Source of the DNA: Rostratula benghalensis | Lineage: Eukaryota; Chordata; Aves; Charadriiformes; Rostratulidae | DNA: 64,000 bases | NCBI GenBank assembly: GCA_013399305.1 | Contig: VXAI01000021.1 | Coordinates: 4,884,171-4,948,170, forward strand | Direction: 5' to 3' | Shown: positions 28,454-40,690 of the stretch, piece by piece | Numbering within the stretch: position 1 is the first letter of the stretch | How the letters are laid out: every line of letters starts with the position of its first letter | The notes under the pieces: generated by a model | Told to the model about the DNA's origin: nothing | Database searches by the model: none | What the model saw: the letters and a program-made list of their open reading frames with translations, nothing else | Program-made: the position numbers and the translations under genes

Positions 28454-28473
28454 TTTATAGCTGTAGCCATTGG
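28454..28473 (-). promoter_or_regulatory. Candidate minus-strand core promoter (CCAAT plus TATA)
   Basis: Read on the minus strand, CCAATGG (from 28473) is followed closely by CTATAAAGG (TATAAA at 28459-28454). About 35 bases further on comes CACAAGATGGCAG, an ATG (28419) in a YY1-like, good initiation context. That frame closes after 26 codons (stop at 28341-28339). The CCAAT-TATA spacing is unusually short, and both motifs are common by chance in AT-rich DNA. No known gene starts here. Confidence 0.2.
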
Positions 28474-30638
28474 ATGAAACACTTCAGTGGCCAAGAAGTG
28501 GAAATTGTTCTATAGGACAAAAGAAGGGGGTAGAATCAACCATCCCTGAAGTCAGGATAAAACATTCACATAAGGAATAAGGTTATGAAGATTCATGTAT
28601 CAATGTTGCATGTTTAAGGATATCTTTCCAGCAAAATAACTATTCTTTCATAATGTATCATAATATCAATTGCACAGGAGAACCTTGAGTTTGCAAACAA
28701 CGTTTCCTTCCTCTAGTCAAAACAGCAGGAATGATCTGCAGGTGCGTTCATGTGCATCCTTCCGTGCTCAGGATGAATTTTTTGGGTTGTTGGTGGCACA
28801 TCCTCAACATGTGTGCATTCTCTAGAGGCTGCATGATGGCTCGTGCCAGCCTGAGGGAGAGGTGTGAGAGAAAACTTCTGCTCCCACTTAGCGAAAGGAA
28901 AAATTATAAAGCTTCTGAAACAGAAGATACTTTAAACCTACTTGCCTCCTTTATGGTATTGTGATTCTAATGAATGCAAGAACTATCTTCAGAGCAGTAA
29001 ATATCACCACATGCAGCTCAGTGATGAAAGCCAAGGGCAAGGTTTTAAGAGGAAAACCAAAACCACTACTACAGCTGATCTTCAGTTTATCCAAAGTATG
29101 TAACTTACTATTTAAGATATTACAGTGAAAACGGACAATCACTTATGAGAGTTGTCTCAGCTTAGAAGATGCCACTTGTGTGCTCACAGTAATTTCATTC
29201 TCTCCTTTTATATAAGTGCCATAGCACTTGGGCCATAGAAATCAATGGACCTGACTGCTGTGTAAAATTTCATAGCTCACATGAGGTTTTCAGGTTTTTC
29301 ATTCTCAGGAATGGTAGTGTGGGACTTTGTACTCTCCCTTCTGAATTGGACCGTGATCCTTGAAATCCACATCAACAAACCTAGATCAGACAGCTCCCCT
29401 GTTTAGTGGCTGGTTCCTCATCTACACATACTTTAGATTTCCTCCACATCTCACTGAAATTTAGCTCTAGGTTCTTCCAGTTTTGAGTCCGTGTTAACCA
29501 TATTACTTCTCTCAAATGCCAGTGAAAAGAAGTGGAGAACTTCAATGGTTCAAGGGTATTATCACACAATATGTGCCACCTTCTGTGCTTCGTATCTACT
29601 CTGGGATAGATGGCTATTGAGGTGAAATGTGGAATAAATGCTGTTGCCATCTTCTGTTACCTCCTACTTGTTTAGGTTTAGTTCTAGTATCAAGATAGTG
29701 ATGGGTTTTTGTCTGTCTCTTTTTTTTTTTTTTCTTTTTTTTCCTAGCAGGAATTCTAAAGTTTAAACTAGTTTTTAAAGGCATGCTATTAAAAATACAA
29801 ATTTTTGTGAAATTTTTGTTTGTGAAGCAGTACAGTCTCTAAATACGAAGCTTGGGGGGGGTGTGGGGTGTGATAGAGCAAACTACCTTAGCATTGTGTT
29901 GACAGTCATCTTTCTTCATGGTTGGAGAGCTCATTTATATTTTAACAAATTTTAATGACATTAATAAATTTTGTGACAATACTTCTTTTAGAAGACTGTA
30001 GAGAGAAAAGTAGAAACAAAATATACATATCTTTTGTAAGTACATACTCTATTAAAGTTCCAAGGCCTCTGTAAAGCTTTATGCTTAAAAATTGCATTCA
30101 GGGTTACTCTCTTGACCATGAAGATGACTCAGATATTTCTACAGAGTAGAAGGGGCAACAGGAAACCAGCAGAAATGGCCATGAAGGCAATGGGGTGTAA
30201 GAAATGCTGCTCTGGTATCCCTTATTAGCATTTGTCTCTTTCCTCTGGTCTTATCGCATGTTCTGTGTGGGTGCCTGTTGTTACCATGTCTAAAATACAT
30301 GCTAAGTGTCTTGTTTTCAGTGCTGGGGCACAAAATACACAATCTCTTCTGTGTCTGAATGTGTGCACTGTACAAAGAAGTCTCTGAGCTGTCAGAGACT
30401 CTTGTGCTCTAGCTGTAGCTTTCAGAATGAGATATTAAGATTAAAGAAAAATCAGCCTTGTCTCTCTCTCAAGATCTGCATTATCATGAAAAGACAACCT
30501 TTTCTCTCTCCAGTATATAATTTGTGTAAGTGTCACTACTAATGTAAGTCTGAGAAATAATGTTTACTGTGAAAGCCACCAGAGAGGGTTGAAATTAAAT
30601 GAATGAGGAGAGAAGAGCACTCCCGGCTGTTGGCACAG

Positions 30639-30672
30639 CACGTGGTGGGTGCTGCACGTGCAGCCGGCCGGC
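30639..30672. promoter_or_regulatory. Paired CACGTG E-boxes and GC palindromes
   Basis: CACGTG occurs at 30639-30644 and again at 30655-30660. The second lies in a perfect 14-bp palindrome, GCTGCACGTGCAGC (30651-30664), which overlaps a perfect 10-bp palindrome, GCCGGCCGGC (30663-30672). CACGTG is the class B E-box bound by USF, MYC/MAX, MITF/TFEB and CLOCK-BMAL1 type bHLH factors. Binding here is inference only. Confidence 0.4.
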
Positions 30673-32651
30673 AAGAGACAGCACACACAGCTGTGGCAGG
30701 TTGATGGGGCCTGGGGGAGCTTGCTCACCACTGATTTTGGGGGATGTTTCTGCAAGAAAACAAAACAATAATATACATGTCATTCTGTTCTTTGCAAAGG
30801 CTAAAACTGATCTTTATTTTGCTGTACCCAAGTAGGCAGGGTCTTTTGATCCATCTGCTGAGCTAAAACCATAGCCTCACACACGTGGCCATGTTTATCA
30901 AGATAACAAGCACCTCTTTGTTTTTCTACATCCATAACCATCACTTTCTAGAGAAGGTTGAAATGGGTGACAGCTGGTTTATATTTCTGGAACGCTGAAA
31001 ACCTGCTGCCTTTGGCTTTGTGCTCCTGGCTAGTGGCAAGTGCAGTACTTCCAAGCAGGCGTGAGGCGCTGCCTGTCTTGGAGACATGTCAGTGAGGAGG
31101 GCTCACTGCTCACATGGGAAAGTATCCTGATGGCCCAGCTTAACCCCAAGTACCCTGGGCAGGCAAATAATGTCATTTTAGACCTGTTGAGTTTTATTTA
31201 TTCTTTGTGTCTCTGAAAAATGAGTATAGTATGAGGCTTTGAGCTGACCCAACTGAGGTCTGCCAGCAGTCACCTGTATTTGTAAAAGAGAGGTATTATT
31301 CAACACTTGGATATATCTGAAGTCTTTGAACAGCAAGGTCAAGAACAGCGGAAGACTTCAACAGTTGGTACGAAAGTAAAGACGCTCACAGAGGAATGCA
31401 GACCTTTGAAGTGTAAAATGATGACAAATTAGCACAAAATAAATTTCAAAAGTACTCTTTAAATTGCAGATTGTCTCTAGGAGTCTACTATATGGGCATT
31501 CAGCTAGGAAAGTTACATCCCTTAAAGAAATATAATTATTTCCTTGTCTTTATAAACTTGCTGTGATATGTGTTAGATTCCTTTGCCATGTCACATTATG
31601 GTCACGTTGCTCTAACAAGCTGCCACACCGTGTCAAACATCCAATTACTTGCTGTTCCAGTAAATGTGTCAGTTCAAATTTCTGCACCAATTTGTGGGTC
31701 CTTAGGGGGACAAGATGTGTGGTAATAGTCTCCTAGCTGTAGTTAAATGCTGTTGCTCCAGAGATAGCTCTCTTCTGTTTTGAAAATTCCAGTTAATTTT
31801 GAAATCTCATTGTTTCATGCATCACTAGGAGCATCTTCCTTCCTGCTGTGCTTTTTTTGCTGTCTATGAGCACAAACAGTTTAGTAGGATGGAATAGTTC
31901 CTTATAGTCCTTGCAGGCACTGATGACATTGGTATTAATGTTAAACTATCAATAGACTCTTGGTTAATTGTGCATGCTTACCTAGATTCACTCTTGTGTT
32001 CACACATCATATGGTTTGCTGGCAATCCTTCAGAACCTATTTCTTGAAGTTACATTTTTCCAGCTTTAAAATTCTATTCAAAAGTCTTCTGCTGGGATCC
32101 ATGAAGTATCAAAGCCAATTTCTTCATGCTTAATGTGGCCTTTCTATGTATGATCTCGCAGGAGAGATCCTAGCAAAAATCCTAGCAAAATGCAGGGAAT
32201 TTGCCTGACTGGGTAAAGGTACTCCTTGAGAGCTGGGTGAGCTCTGCCTCTCTGTGAGGCTGGGGCTGTGTAAGGAAGCTGTCCAGAGGGACTCATCATG
32301 AGATATTAATCAGACAGTCATTTCAGGAGAGGCTGCCTTCACACAGACCATTTTGTTCGTCTGCAGGATGTTGCATTTCCTAATAATGAAACTGCATTTG
32401 TATTTTATTCCTCCCTTGATTATTTTTTTTCCCCGCATAGGACTATTGAAATGCAACTGTATGGGCTTTCTCAAGCTGAAGTTGTTGGTTGAAAGTACAT
32501 TTCTCACTCCATCATATTTTTTTACATCTTTGGTTGAATAAATTAAGTATCCTACTTTTTAATATAACTTGGCTATGTTAAGGAAGAAGTAACAGAGCTT
32601 GGGCTTCATAACAGGATCTAAGAGTTTTGAAACAGTTCAGAGTGAAGTTAT

Positions 32652-32675
32652 CATCTATATATGCATATATAGATG
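32652..32675. repeat. Perfect 24-bp inverted repeat (palindrome)
   Basis: CATCTATATATGCATATATA followed by GATG is identical to its own reverse complement over all 24 bases, with no spacer. It is AT-rich and could extrude as a cruciform. No transposon ends are visible beside it. Confidence 0.95.
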
Positions 32676-34102
32676 CATCAGACCAGAACAGGCTTTTTGG
32701 TGGGAAGGTGCAGATAAGTTTGAAGGGGGAAATAAAAAGAGGGGCCAGTAGGGAAACTGTCAGCTGCTCATTATTTAACAGGTCTGATGTCTCACAACTG
32801 TGAGTGAGTTTATTTTTGAGTTCATGCAAATTATTGTTGTCTGTGAACATGCCTACCAAGCATGATGTGTGTGGTCAGTGGATTGAGTTGGTTTTAATTA
32901 AACGTGTCTAAAGGAATCTCAGAAGATCTAACTTGTGCAACGTAGCTTTCTGAAGATCAAGCCTTCTAAATAATGAATAGTACATACTCTTTTACTAGCA
33001 ACGAGTAAAACTGAGAAAGAACTGGGAAGCAATGGGACTAGAGCTGGACTCCAACATCCGCTGTGAACAGAACCTTATAGGCTACTCATGGTTAACTCTC
33101 CTTGCACGACATACTGTGCTTCAAAGAGGCCTGAAAGAACTACACTGATAGATGAGAATCACCTTCTCTTGGAAGCTGTGATTTTGCCCTGCATGCTGAG
33201 GGAATCACCAGTTTGTTTCCCAGATGTGTTCTTCAGTGTGCACAGATGTACCACCGTGTTTTTCCAGTAAATGCATCACCCGCACCACCAGCCCCAAAAT
33301 TCCTCTCCTTTCACCTTAAGCACCCACAATATACATTTCTTTTGTTCTCTGGCATGCTTTATTTTTCTTTTCTCCTTCCTAGAAATTCCTTAAATGTATG
33401 TAATTAGTGGAGATTTTGAAATTCAGTTTGGACCACTCATACAAGAAGTATAGGAGCCGGTCTGGGCTATGAACCCAGGTTGAGGCCAAAGCCCATTTAA
33501 GTCCCTCCTTACAACCCTTCTGTTCTCCTGCTAATCACATTAAGAGGATTAACTTCAGGAGCATGGGGTGTTGGATACTACAGTCAAAGATGTTCATATG
33601 AGGCTCTGGGCAATGTTCATGCATCCTTTTGCAAAGGTAAAATGATTCCCAAAGCAATGAGAACTGAGATCCAAGGCAATTTACTCGTGATTGGAATATA
33701 TGTGTATATATAGTAAGAAAAGGAATTTGGGGCTGAAAAATAAGAACTGGCCTTCAATCAGAGCTGAGATTTCATATTCCAGACTTGTTTAAAGGCAGAG
33801 CTTTTCTTAACACTGTCCACTTGTATTTGGAAAGAGTTGTATCACAGATGTTGTTTGCTTTCTCTTATGAAGAATAATGAGCAACCATACAATATTACCT
33901 TGCTTTTGTCGGTGTCTGAGTTGTACCTTCTGCGGGGGTGTGCTCCTCCCATGAGCTCCTGGTGCTGGAGGGCTGCTCTTTGCAAGGGAGCTGAGGCTAA
34001 GCCACAGCTATTTCTGTTCATGATTTTCGGAGCTCTTCGAGTTGAGCTTCAGTCTGACTACAGGGATTATTAAATACATCATGTTAAATAGGGTATCATT
34101 AA

Positions 34103-34110
34103 ATGCAAAT
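34103..34110 (+). promoter_or_regulatory. Octamer (POU) motif ATGCAAAT, first copy
   Basis: ATGCAAAT is immediately followed by ATGC, which makes a compound octamer/half-octamer. Homeobox-type ATTA cores occur just upstream (GGGATTATTAAATACATC, about 34060-34080). Function is inferred. Confidence 0.3.
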
Positions 34111-34572
34111 ATGCTGCCTTTTGCTTCGGAGGCTGGGAGGGAAGGCAATGATATTTTCCTGTTGCTTACTGTCTCTTCTGGGCATCAGCTCTTGGCTGCC
34201 AATAAGGCAAAGGGAAACGTGGCCTTGCTGCTTACAGCCCCTCTTGTGCTCCTGAGCAAATGAACCCAAAATTTGTTCAGCAGCCATCCTTCTAGGCACA
34301 TTGTGACTGCAGGCATCCCAAATGGAAATATCTGTGCTTGTGTGTACCACTGAAGCTCTAAAAGTGGTGACAAAACTTTGTTTTGTTCTTTGTAGTGGTT
34401 TTACCATATGTTATACATACATTTCATTCATTCAGAAAATTTATATGGATTAATAGGTTGTTTTGTAACATAATTAGCATAAAATGTCTATAAATGCAGT
34501 AGCATTTTTTCTCTTACCCATCGCAGGGAGTTGTTTCTGTTGTCTTGATTGTGCTGTAGATTTGCTAATGTA

Positions 34573-34580
34573 ATGCAAAT
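34573..34580 (+). promoter_or_regulatory. Octamer (POU) motif ATGCAAAT, second copy
   Basis: This second exact ATGCAAAT lies 470 bp after the first, preceded by TTGCTAATGTA and close to TAATTAGCAT (about 34470). Two exact octamers in half a kilobase are suggestive of an enhancer but not proof. Confidence 0.3.
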
Positions 34581-36936
34581 AAGGTGCTGAATTAAGAGTC
34601 AAACATAAGGATGTTGTATGTGTGGGAGACAAATTGAGACTGTTCCCATCTCAGTATGCAAAAGTGCAGTTGTTTGGATAAGCTCTTGTCTTTTATTAAC
34701 AAGTATGGGTGCTCTGTTGTGCTTTCTCTGCCCGTCCTGTGTGAAGCATTCCAGTCCAACCTGGAGGAACTGTGCTGTAGGAACAACCCTGGGTTTTGGG
34801 TGCAGAGTGATGCTGAGTGCTGCTCCTGCTGAGTTAAACCTGCCTGTTAGTGGAAGCTGAGCATTTATCTTTGTCTCAGCTTGATTTTTTGGCATTGAAA
34901 ATTTTCTTTCTGCTAAAAATCTATCTTTGCCTGCACTTTGTCCCCATTAAACAGTGGATTTGCCTGCATGATTTGAAATATGTGCCCAAGTCCCTTTTCT
35001 GTGGAGCTTATGAATCTTGCCAAAGAACAACATTGCAAAGAATATTAGTTTGCATTTTATCAGTTACCTTTCTGGCTCATTTTTTGGTCTAGACTCTGCC
35101 AGAAAGAGCAGCTGGTAGTAATTTTATGTGTTTAGTGTTCCTGTGTACTGAGCAGCATAGAAGTAGTTGTGTCTCCAGCAGTGACATGAGGCTCTGAGTG
35201 AGTTTGCAGGTCTCTGGCTTCTTTATCATATGATTGCCCTTTTTTTCTACAACTGTAGTATCTAATTTTATCTTTTTGATGTCATTTCAGTCTTGGTCCA
35301 GCTGAAGACATATTCTGAATTCTGTTACAGTAAATGAAATAATGTATGTCAGTGTTGAAAACACAGTGAATCATTTTTTTTTTAACTATGTTTCTCTTTG
35401 CCACTCTTCTGTAGGTAGTTGGAAAGTCAGGGTAGATGACTTGGATAAGAATAGGCAAGGAGAGAGGGAGTGATAAAGCAGATTATTTAGCAGAGAACAA
35501 TGCTAGAACCCTTTAATGAGTTTTTCTGAAGTATGTAAGATTCAGCCTTCTAATATGGTATAGAAATTGCACAAAAAGTTTTCTAGTGTTCTTGGATTCT
35601 GTCCACATGTACTGTCAAATTCTTCCATGCATAACTTACAGCAGATCTATAAGTTATAACTTATTTTTCGTTTGAGACAACTGAAAAACCTGTCCCCATG
35701 CAATTCAAAGCTGCACTAAGATACCACTGACTATAATTTGGTGAGATTGTTCTTCAATGCTTGTTAGAATAACTTAAAATTCACCTTTGCCTGAATGTTA
35801 TGCACAAGGGCAGCCTTGCTGTGCCTGGCTCTGCCAGAAGAAGTGAGAAGAGCAAAGATACCAGTGGAATATCTCACTGTGTTGGTCTTTATTTGTTCAA
35901 ACTTGAGTTCAGCTTTTTTTTTAGTTACAGCCTTGTGAGCTGACATTTAACTGCAGCTTTGCACTTTTTATCCTGGCCCCAGACGGGCTCATGAGTTCTC
36001 TGATCTACGGATTTAAAAGACAAATAATCTCATAGTATAAGGCACAGAGCATTGCTAAGGAAACAAGAAGTGTCATAGAGTATGTTTTAGGGAATTTGGT
36101 TGCAGAAGTCAACCAACTGCTCTCTCTTTTTATTGCCTTTTTTTCCTGATGCTTTTCAGATACCCTCTGACTATCTGAAAGCAGACTTTTAGTGCCACTA
36201 GATGAATTTTATTTTAGCCAAAACCATATTCTCATCCCTCAGTCTGGAAAGGTGTTGGTGCAGGAAATGTTCCTTTAAAAATACATGAAGATTAGGAAAA
36301 ATGCTTATTTGCTTCCATCTCTTTCAAGTCCTCTCATTTGTATTCTTTTTTTTTTTGTTCCTTTTTTTTTTTTACAGTTTTGTCTTTTCTTTCCAGTTTT
36401 ACTGCAGTTGCATCCCTGGTGATGGACCATCAAAAAAATAATCAGGTGCTATTTTTGTTGCACCTTAGCAGTGGACAAGGCCACAGAAAGTGAGGGTGGA
36501 TCTTCACAGCTGTTCACTTGGTTTAGCTCTTGCCTGAGTTGTCGCATGGAGGATTCAATTGCCTTCTGAATTACATCTGTGCTGTCTTACTAGTGGATTA
36601 TCTGACAGTTGGCCAGAGCAATATCAGCTATTATGTTGAGATATTAATTATGTTCTACAACAATATTGCCTTGTGGTGGTTGTGCTGTGAGCACAGCTTT
36701 GCAGTGGTGAAAGCCCTGCACGTGCAATGGTGGGCTTGCAACCAGGCATCTCTATAGTAGGGGAAATTTACACCATTAGTGACCTTTTCTTGTATTATGG
36801 ATTTTTTTTTTTTAGACTTCTTGATTACTTACAAAAAGTAATTATTTTATTNGATGTTGAAATTATGCCATATTTGGTACTGTGTGGTTAAATTAAAAAT
36901 AAACATAGTTAGGCATTTGAGATTGAAAATGGCAGG

Positions 36937-36965
36937 TTAAAATATTTTAATTAAAAATATTTTAA
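36937..36965. repeat. AT-only near-palindrome, 29 bp
   Basis: The arms TTAAAATATTT and AAAATATTTTAA flank TAATTA, with one extra A on one arm. The AAAATATTTTA unit also recurs as a direct repeat. A single N lies 85 bases upstream. This is probably simple AT-rich sequence and has no assigned role. Confidence 0.8.
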
Positions 36966-39900
36966 AATATGGGCTAAGCTTCTTTCTTTTAAAAGGGCAA
37001 ATCAAATTAATTTCATTTCAGAAATAAGCCCTAAGGCATATGGATAGGGATGTCATTGTATTGCAGTGTGTAGAACCATGCTCCCTCACTTGCCTTGACC
37101 TGGGTAAGATGAGGAGGAATGCTCCCTGTGCCAGCAGCCTGGCTTCATAGGCAGCAGTAACTAGAAACACTGAGCGGGGCCTCAGGGATACTGGGAGTAT
37201 GAGGAGCTGCTCCAAGTGAGCACCACTAAGCACCTACCCAGCACTGGATGCTTTATGGCAGACTGCATGGGATGGAGCATCCCTTAACGTCTCCAAAATA
37301 GTACTGGGAACTGTTGGAAATGGCAGACTGGCATGCCTTAAGCTTACTCCAAAATAATATTTCATAGTGATAAGTAACTGACAGCATGCTGCTGATGGCA
37401 TGTCATGGTGCTGATGGGTTGCACAGATTCTCCCAGAAAGATCATCTTTTGGTGGAAATGCCTTTTAGGTCTTTGGACCATGCTGGCTCCACTCTTGGCT
37501 GTCTTCTTATATTGCATGCACTGTTGATGCAGGGGCAGCTTGTTTGTAAATGAACTCTTTTGCAGAAAAGGGAGGACACTATGCATAATGGGACTCTTTC
37601 TTTTCAGTACTTTGAATGGTTTTTCACTTCCCAGGGCACATGGTCTCTGTCAGTACAGAAGGGTTTAGTCTCAGACTGAAGGAATATCAACTGTAAAGTG
37701 TGCAGATGAGTTTGTCTCTTTGTTGTCGTTTTGCTCCTTTTAACCATGCTGTCTAAAATAGAACACGAACAGGAACCAGCCCTATCAAATAGTGACTGCC
37801 ATGTGAAGGCAAGTAGCAGCATAAATGCTGCCAGCAAAGCTGTCCCCTGAGGACCTGGCTCCAGAAGCTGGAACAGGCTCAGCTTGTTCCAAATTTCCTC
37901 CTGTGCTTTTGTACAGAGCTGCAAACTGCTCTCTGCTCTCGAGCACTGCCCTTCACTGTAAAATCTGGCTGGATGGGAGTGCTGACTCCATCCTCAGCAC
38001 TCCTTTCAAAGGAAATACAAAGGAAAGACCAGCACCTTGTTTAGGAAATTGGGTGGGGAGAGGTGCTGATGGCATTACCCACCTTTCCTCTCCTCAAATA
38101 TACCAGTTAAGAAGGAAGATGGAATAGGGAGCCCTCTTCCCATGCATGCAACCAAATCCTACTTGTATATTCAGTTTAGGTAGCTCCCCTGCCTCAAACC
38201 CTGCATGTGCATTTTCTTTTTTTCCCCCTCTACCTACCAATATATACCATAATCATCTGCCGTGCTGGATGTCACAAGGCACAATTCCTTCACATTTCTT
38301 GATTAAATCAATCTCAAAGTTCTATTTAATTGAATAAATACACTTTATTCCGACTTCCTGACTTAAGGCACTCATCAGAAAACATTACTCTCATCTGGAA
38401 ATTAGGTCTCATTTCCTGGAGTTTGCATCATGAAGGAAACAGTCCATGTCTTTCGCAGCCCCATGGACTAGAAGACAGGCAGCCCAGCCTTCAGTGCGTG
38501 TCACGGCTGTCGATGCCACTGCTCAGCACTCTTTGTAGCAGAGCTGCCTGCAAAGTTAGGAAATATTCCTATAGAAAATGGACTATCCTTTATTCTCTGG
38601 CTATTGTTAAGCTTTGGAGAAGCCAGCCCTGGGCAATTTTCCTTATGTTTCCCCTGTTTTATGACCAAGCCCCTGAGCTACTGGTTGGTTGCCAGGAATA
38701 AGTGTTACCAAGAAGTGTTACTCCAGAGTGCTCAGTCACACAGCACTGAGTGCCTGTGGCAAAAAATAGCTTTATGTAGATTGCATGAGTTACTGAGGGG
38801 AAACTGAATTCCCTGAGGTTCTTGTAGGAGGGAGAAAAAAGCCTTTTTTTGTCCAACTATGTCATACTCCTGCAGTCATGCCAAAGCACTATGGTGTGCT
38901 GCTCCTGCTTTTCAGAGGCCTTTAAATTAATTGTTTTTCTCTGAGAACAAGATAGCTGAAATATATGGTGATTAATGACATGGCAGGAGGCTTCTTCTCC
39001 CTGCAGGTCCAGCCTTTATGAGCAACAATGAAGAGGCTATTAACATGGGGTACTGACATTTCTTCCTGAGACCTGACAGGTCCAGAAACTTTTTATTTTC
39101 TCACTCTATGCATTTTTTCCATTAGCATAAACTGTCATCTGTAATTGAGACTATCACTTTGAAATGTGGGAATAATGCCGAAGTGTATGTAATTTAACTA
39201 ATTTAGAGCCTGCTCATCCCCCTTGACTAAGCAGGCAACATTTTTAGTAATTCTACCCAGTCCTTTCCAGTCAGCAGTGCTTTGCTACAAAAAAAAAGAC
39301 AAAGCTCCATCACTTAAGCAGCAAGGCAGAGGAAGGATGGTGAAGACTGTGTTGCTTACTTCAGCCTGGGCTTGGCCTGTTGTTGTTAGTGGTGATGGAG
39401 GTCTGCCCTTTTTAAAGCATGCCAGACCAGCAACAGTGCAGATGGCTGATGCTCCATCTTTGTGTGGCACAGTGGCAGCAGCACAAAAACTTTTTTGGTG
39501 ATTTTTAAAATGTTGTTGCATAGTGTGGGGTTTGTGTCTAGTGAATTGGAGGTGGGATTTGGCAGTTTAATACACCTATTGCTGTAGGCAACTGAGTCTG
39601 ATTTGGCTGTATCTGATGTTGATAGAACGCCAAGCATTTCCTACACCATGTACAAAAGAACAGGACAGTTAAATTGCTGAACCAACATTTTTTTGTGAAT
39701 TTATTACCACTCTGGTATTTATGAGCCAACCGATTTTTCTTTATAAGCCCTCTACAGGGTGCAGACTTTATAAAGTAACTTTAGATTTCAAAGAAGCAGT
39801 CTTCTCACTCAAGTTCTGCTCTGGCTACATAAATGTTGTTTGCTACTAATTCATTAGGAAGAGCTTGAAGGTAACTCACATACATTAATCTAGAAATACC

Positions 39901-40039
39901 TTGTAATTTTGAGACTAGAAAAGGCAGAAATCTTGGGCAGATAAGGAGCTTAGCTTTGTCTTCAAGGCTTGATCATGTTAAAAAAAATAAAATGCTTGGT
40001 TTAGATGTCACAAAAATTATTGAGATGCTTCTGAAATAC

Positions 40040-40056
40040 TTTTTTTTTTTTTTTTT
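40040..40056. repeat. Poly-T run, 17 bases
   Basis: Seventeen uninterrupted T, with no SINE or LINE body recognised beside it. Confidence 0.95.
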
Positions 40057-40437
40057 GCTTTTACTCTTTCATGTTGAATGTGAAATGGCTCCTGTTATTA
40101 GGAGTTATCTTTTGTCAATATATGTCAAATATGTCTCTCAACTCACCAAGACTTTTTGCCAGACATACATGATAATGGCTTGTTTGCTGTTTAAACAGCA
40201 AACTGATGAGGTGATCATTACTTTACTGTCACTAATTAAGTAATTACTTCACCTGGAAAATATGTTGCTTATTTTCTCTGACTTGTTTTTTCAAATGGGA
40301 TGAATTTACACCTTGAATTTACTTCTGAAAGCCTGGTTGACAGTAAATTTGAAAGTATTGGTCCCTTTTTACATACCTAATTTCCAATCTTGTTCTGTGA
40401 TTTAACCAGAGAATCAGTCTGCTAAACAAATCGTTTT

Positions 40438-40690
40438 AAACTGAAAGAGGGGAGATTAGATGCCAGAAAGAAATTCTTTACTGTGAGGGTGGTGAGGCAC
40501 TGGCACAGGTTGCTCAGAGAAGTTGTGGATGTCCCATCCCTGGAAGTGTTTAAGACCAGGCTGTATAAGCAACCAGGCTGTTGCTGTTTGAGCAACTGGG
40601 TCTAGTAGGAGGCATCCCTGCCAATGGCAGGGGGGTGGGAACTTGATGATCTTTAAGGTCCATTCCAACCTGAACTCTGATACTGTGGGT
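40438..40690 (+). repeat. CR1 LINE, 5'-truncated 3' end
   Basis: The sequence includes AAAGAAATTCTTTACTGTGA, GGGTGGTGAGGCACTGGCAC, AGGTTGCTCAGAGAAGTTGT, GGATGTCCCATCCCTGGAAG and ends with TGATCTTTAAGGTCCATTCC AACCTG. This is the classical CR1 3' UTR in sense orientation. The terminal ATTCTATGA octamers have decayed to ACTCTGATACTG. About 250 bp is a typical truncated CR1 length. Confidence 0.95.

Larger units (their letters stand above)
28474..40437. other. Long intergenic stretch, no gene seen; several possible regulatory patches
   Basis: No coding exon, RNA gene or clear interspersed repeat is recognised in these 12 kb. Noteworthy local features are listed separately: E-box/GC palindromes at 30639-30672, a 24-bp palindrome at 32652-32675, octamer sites at 34103-34110 and 34573-34580, an AT palindrome at 36937-36965, and a homeobox-site-rich stretch at 39050-39215. 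Long pyrimidine tracts ending in AG lie at about 29720-29750 and 36344-36377. A 17-T run lies at 40040-40056. A single ambiguous base (N) is at 36852. Confidence 0.5.
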
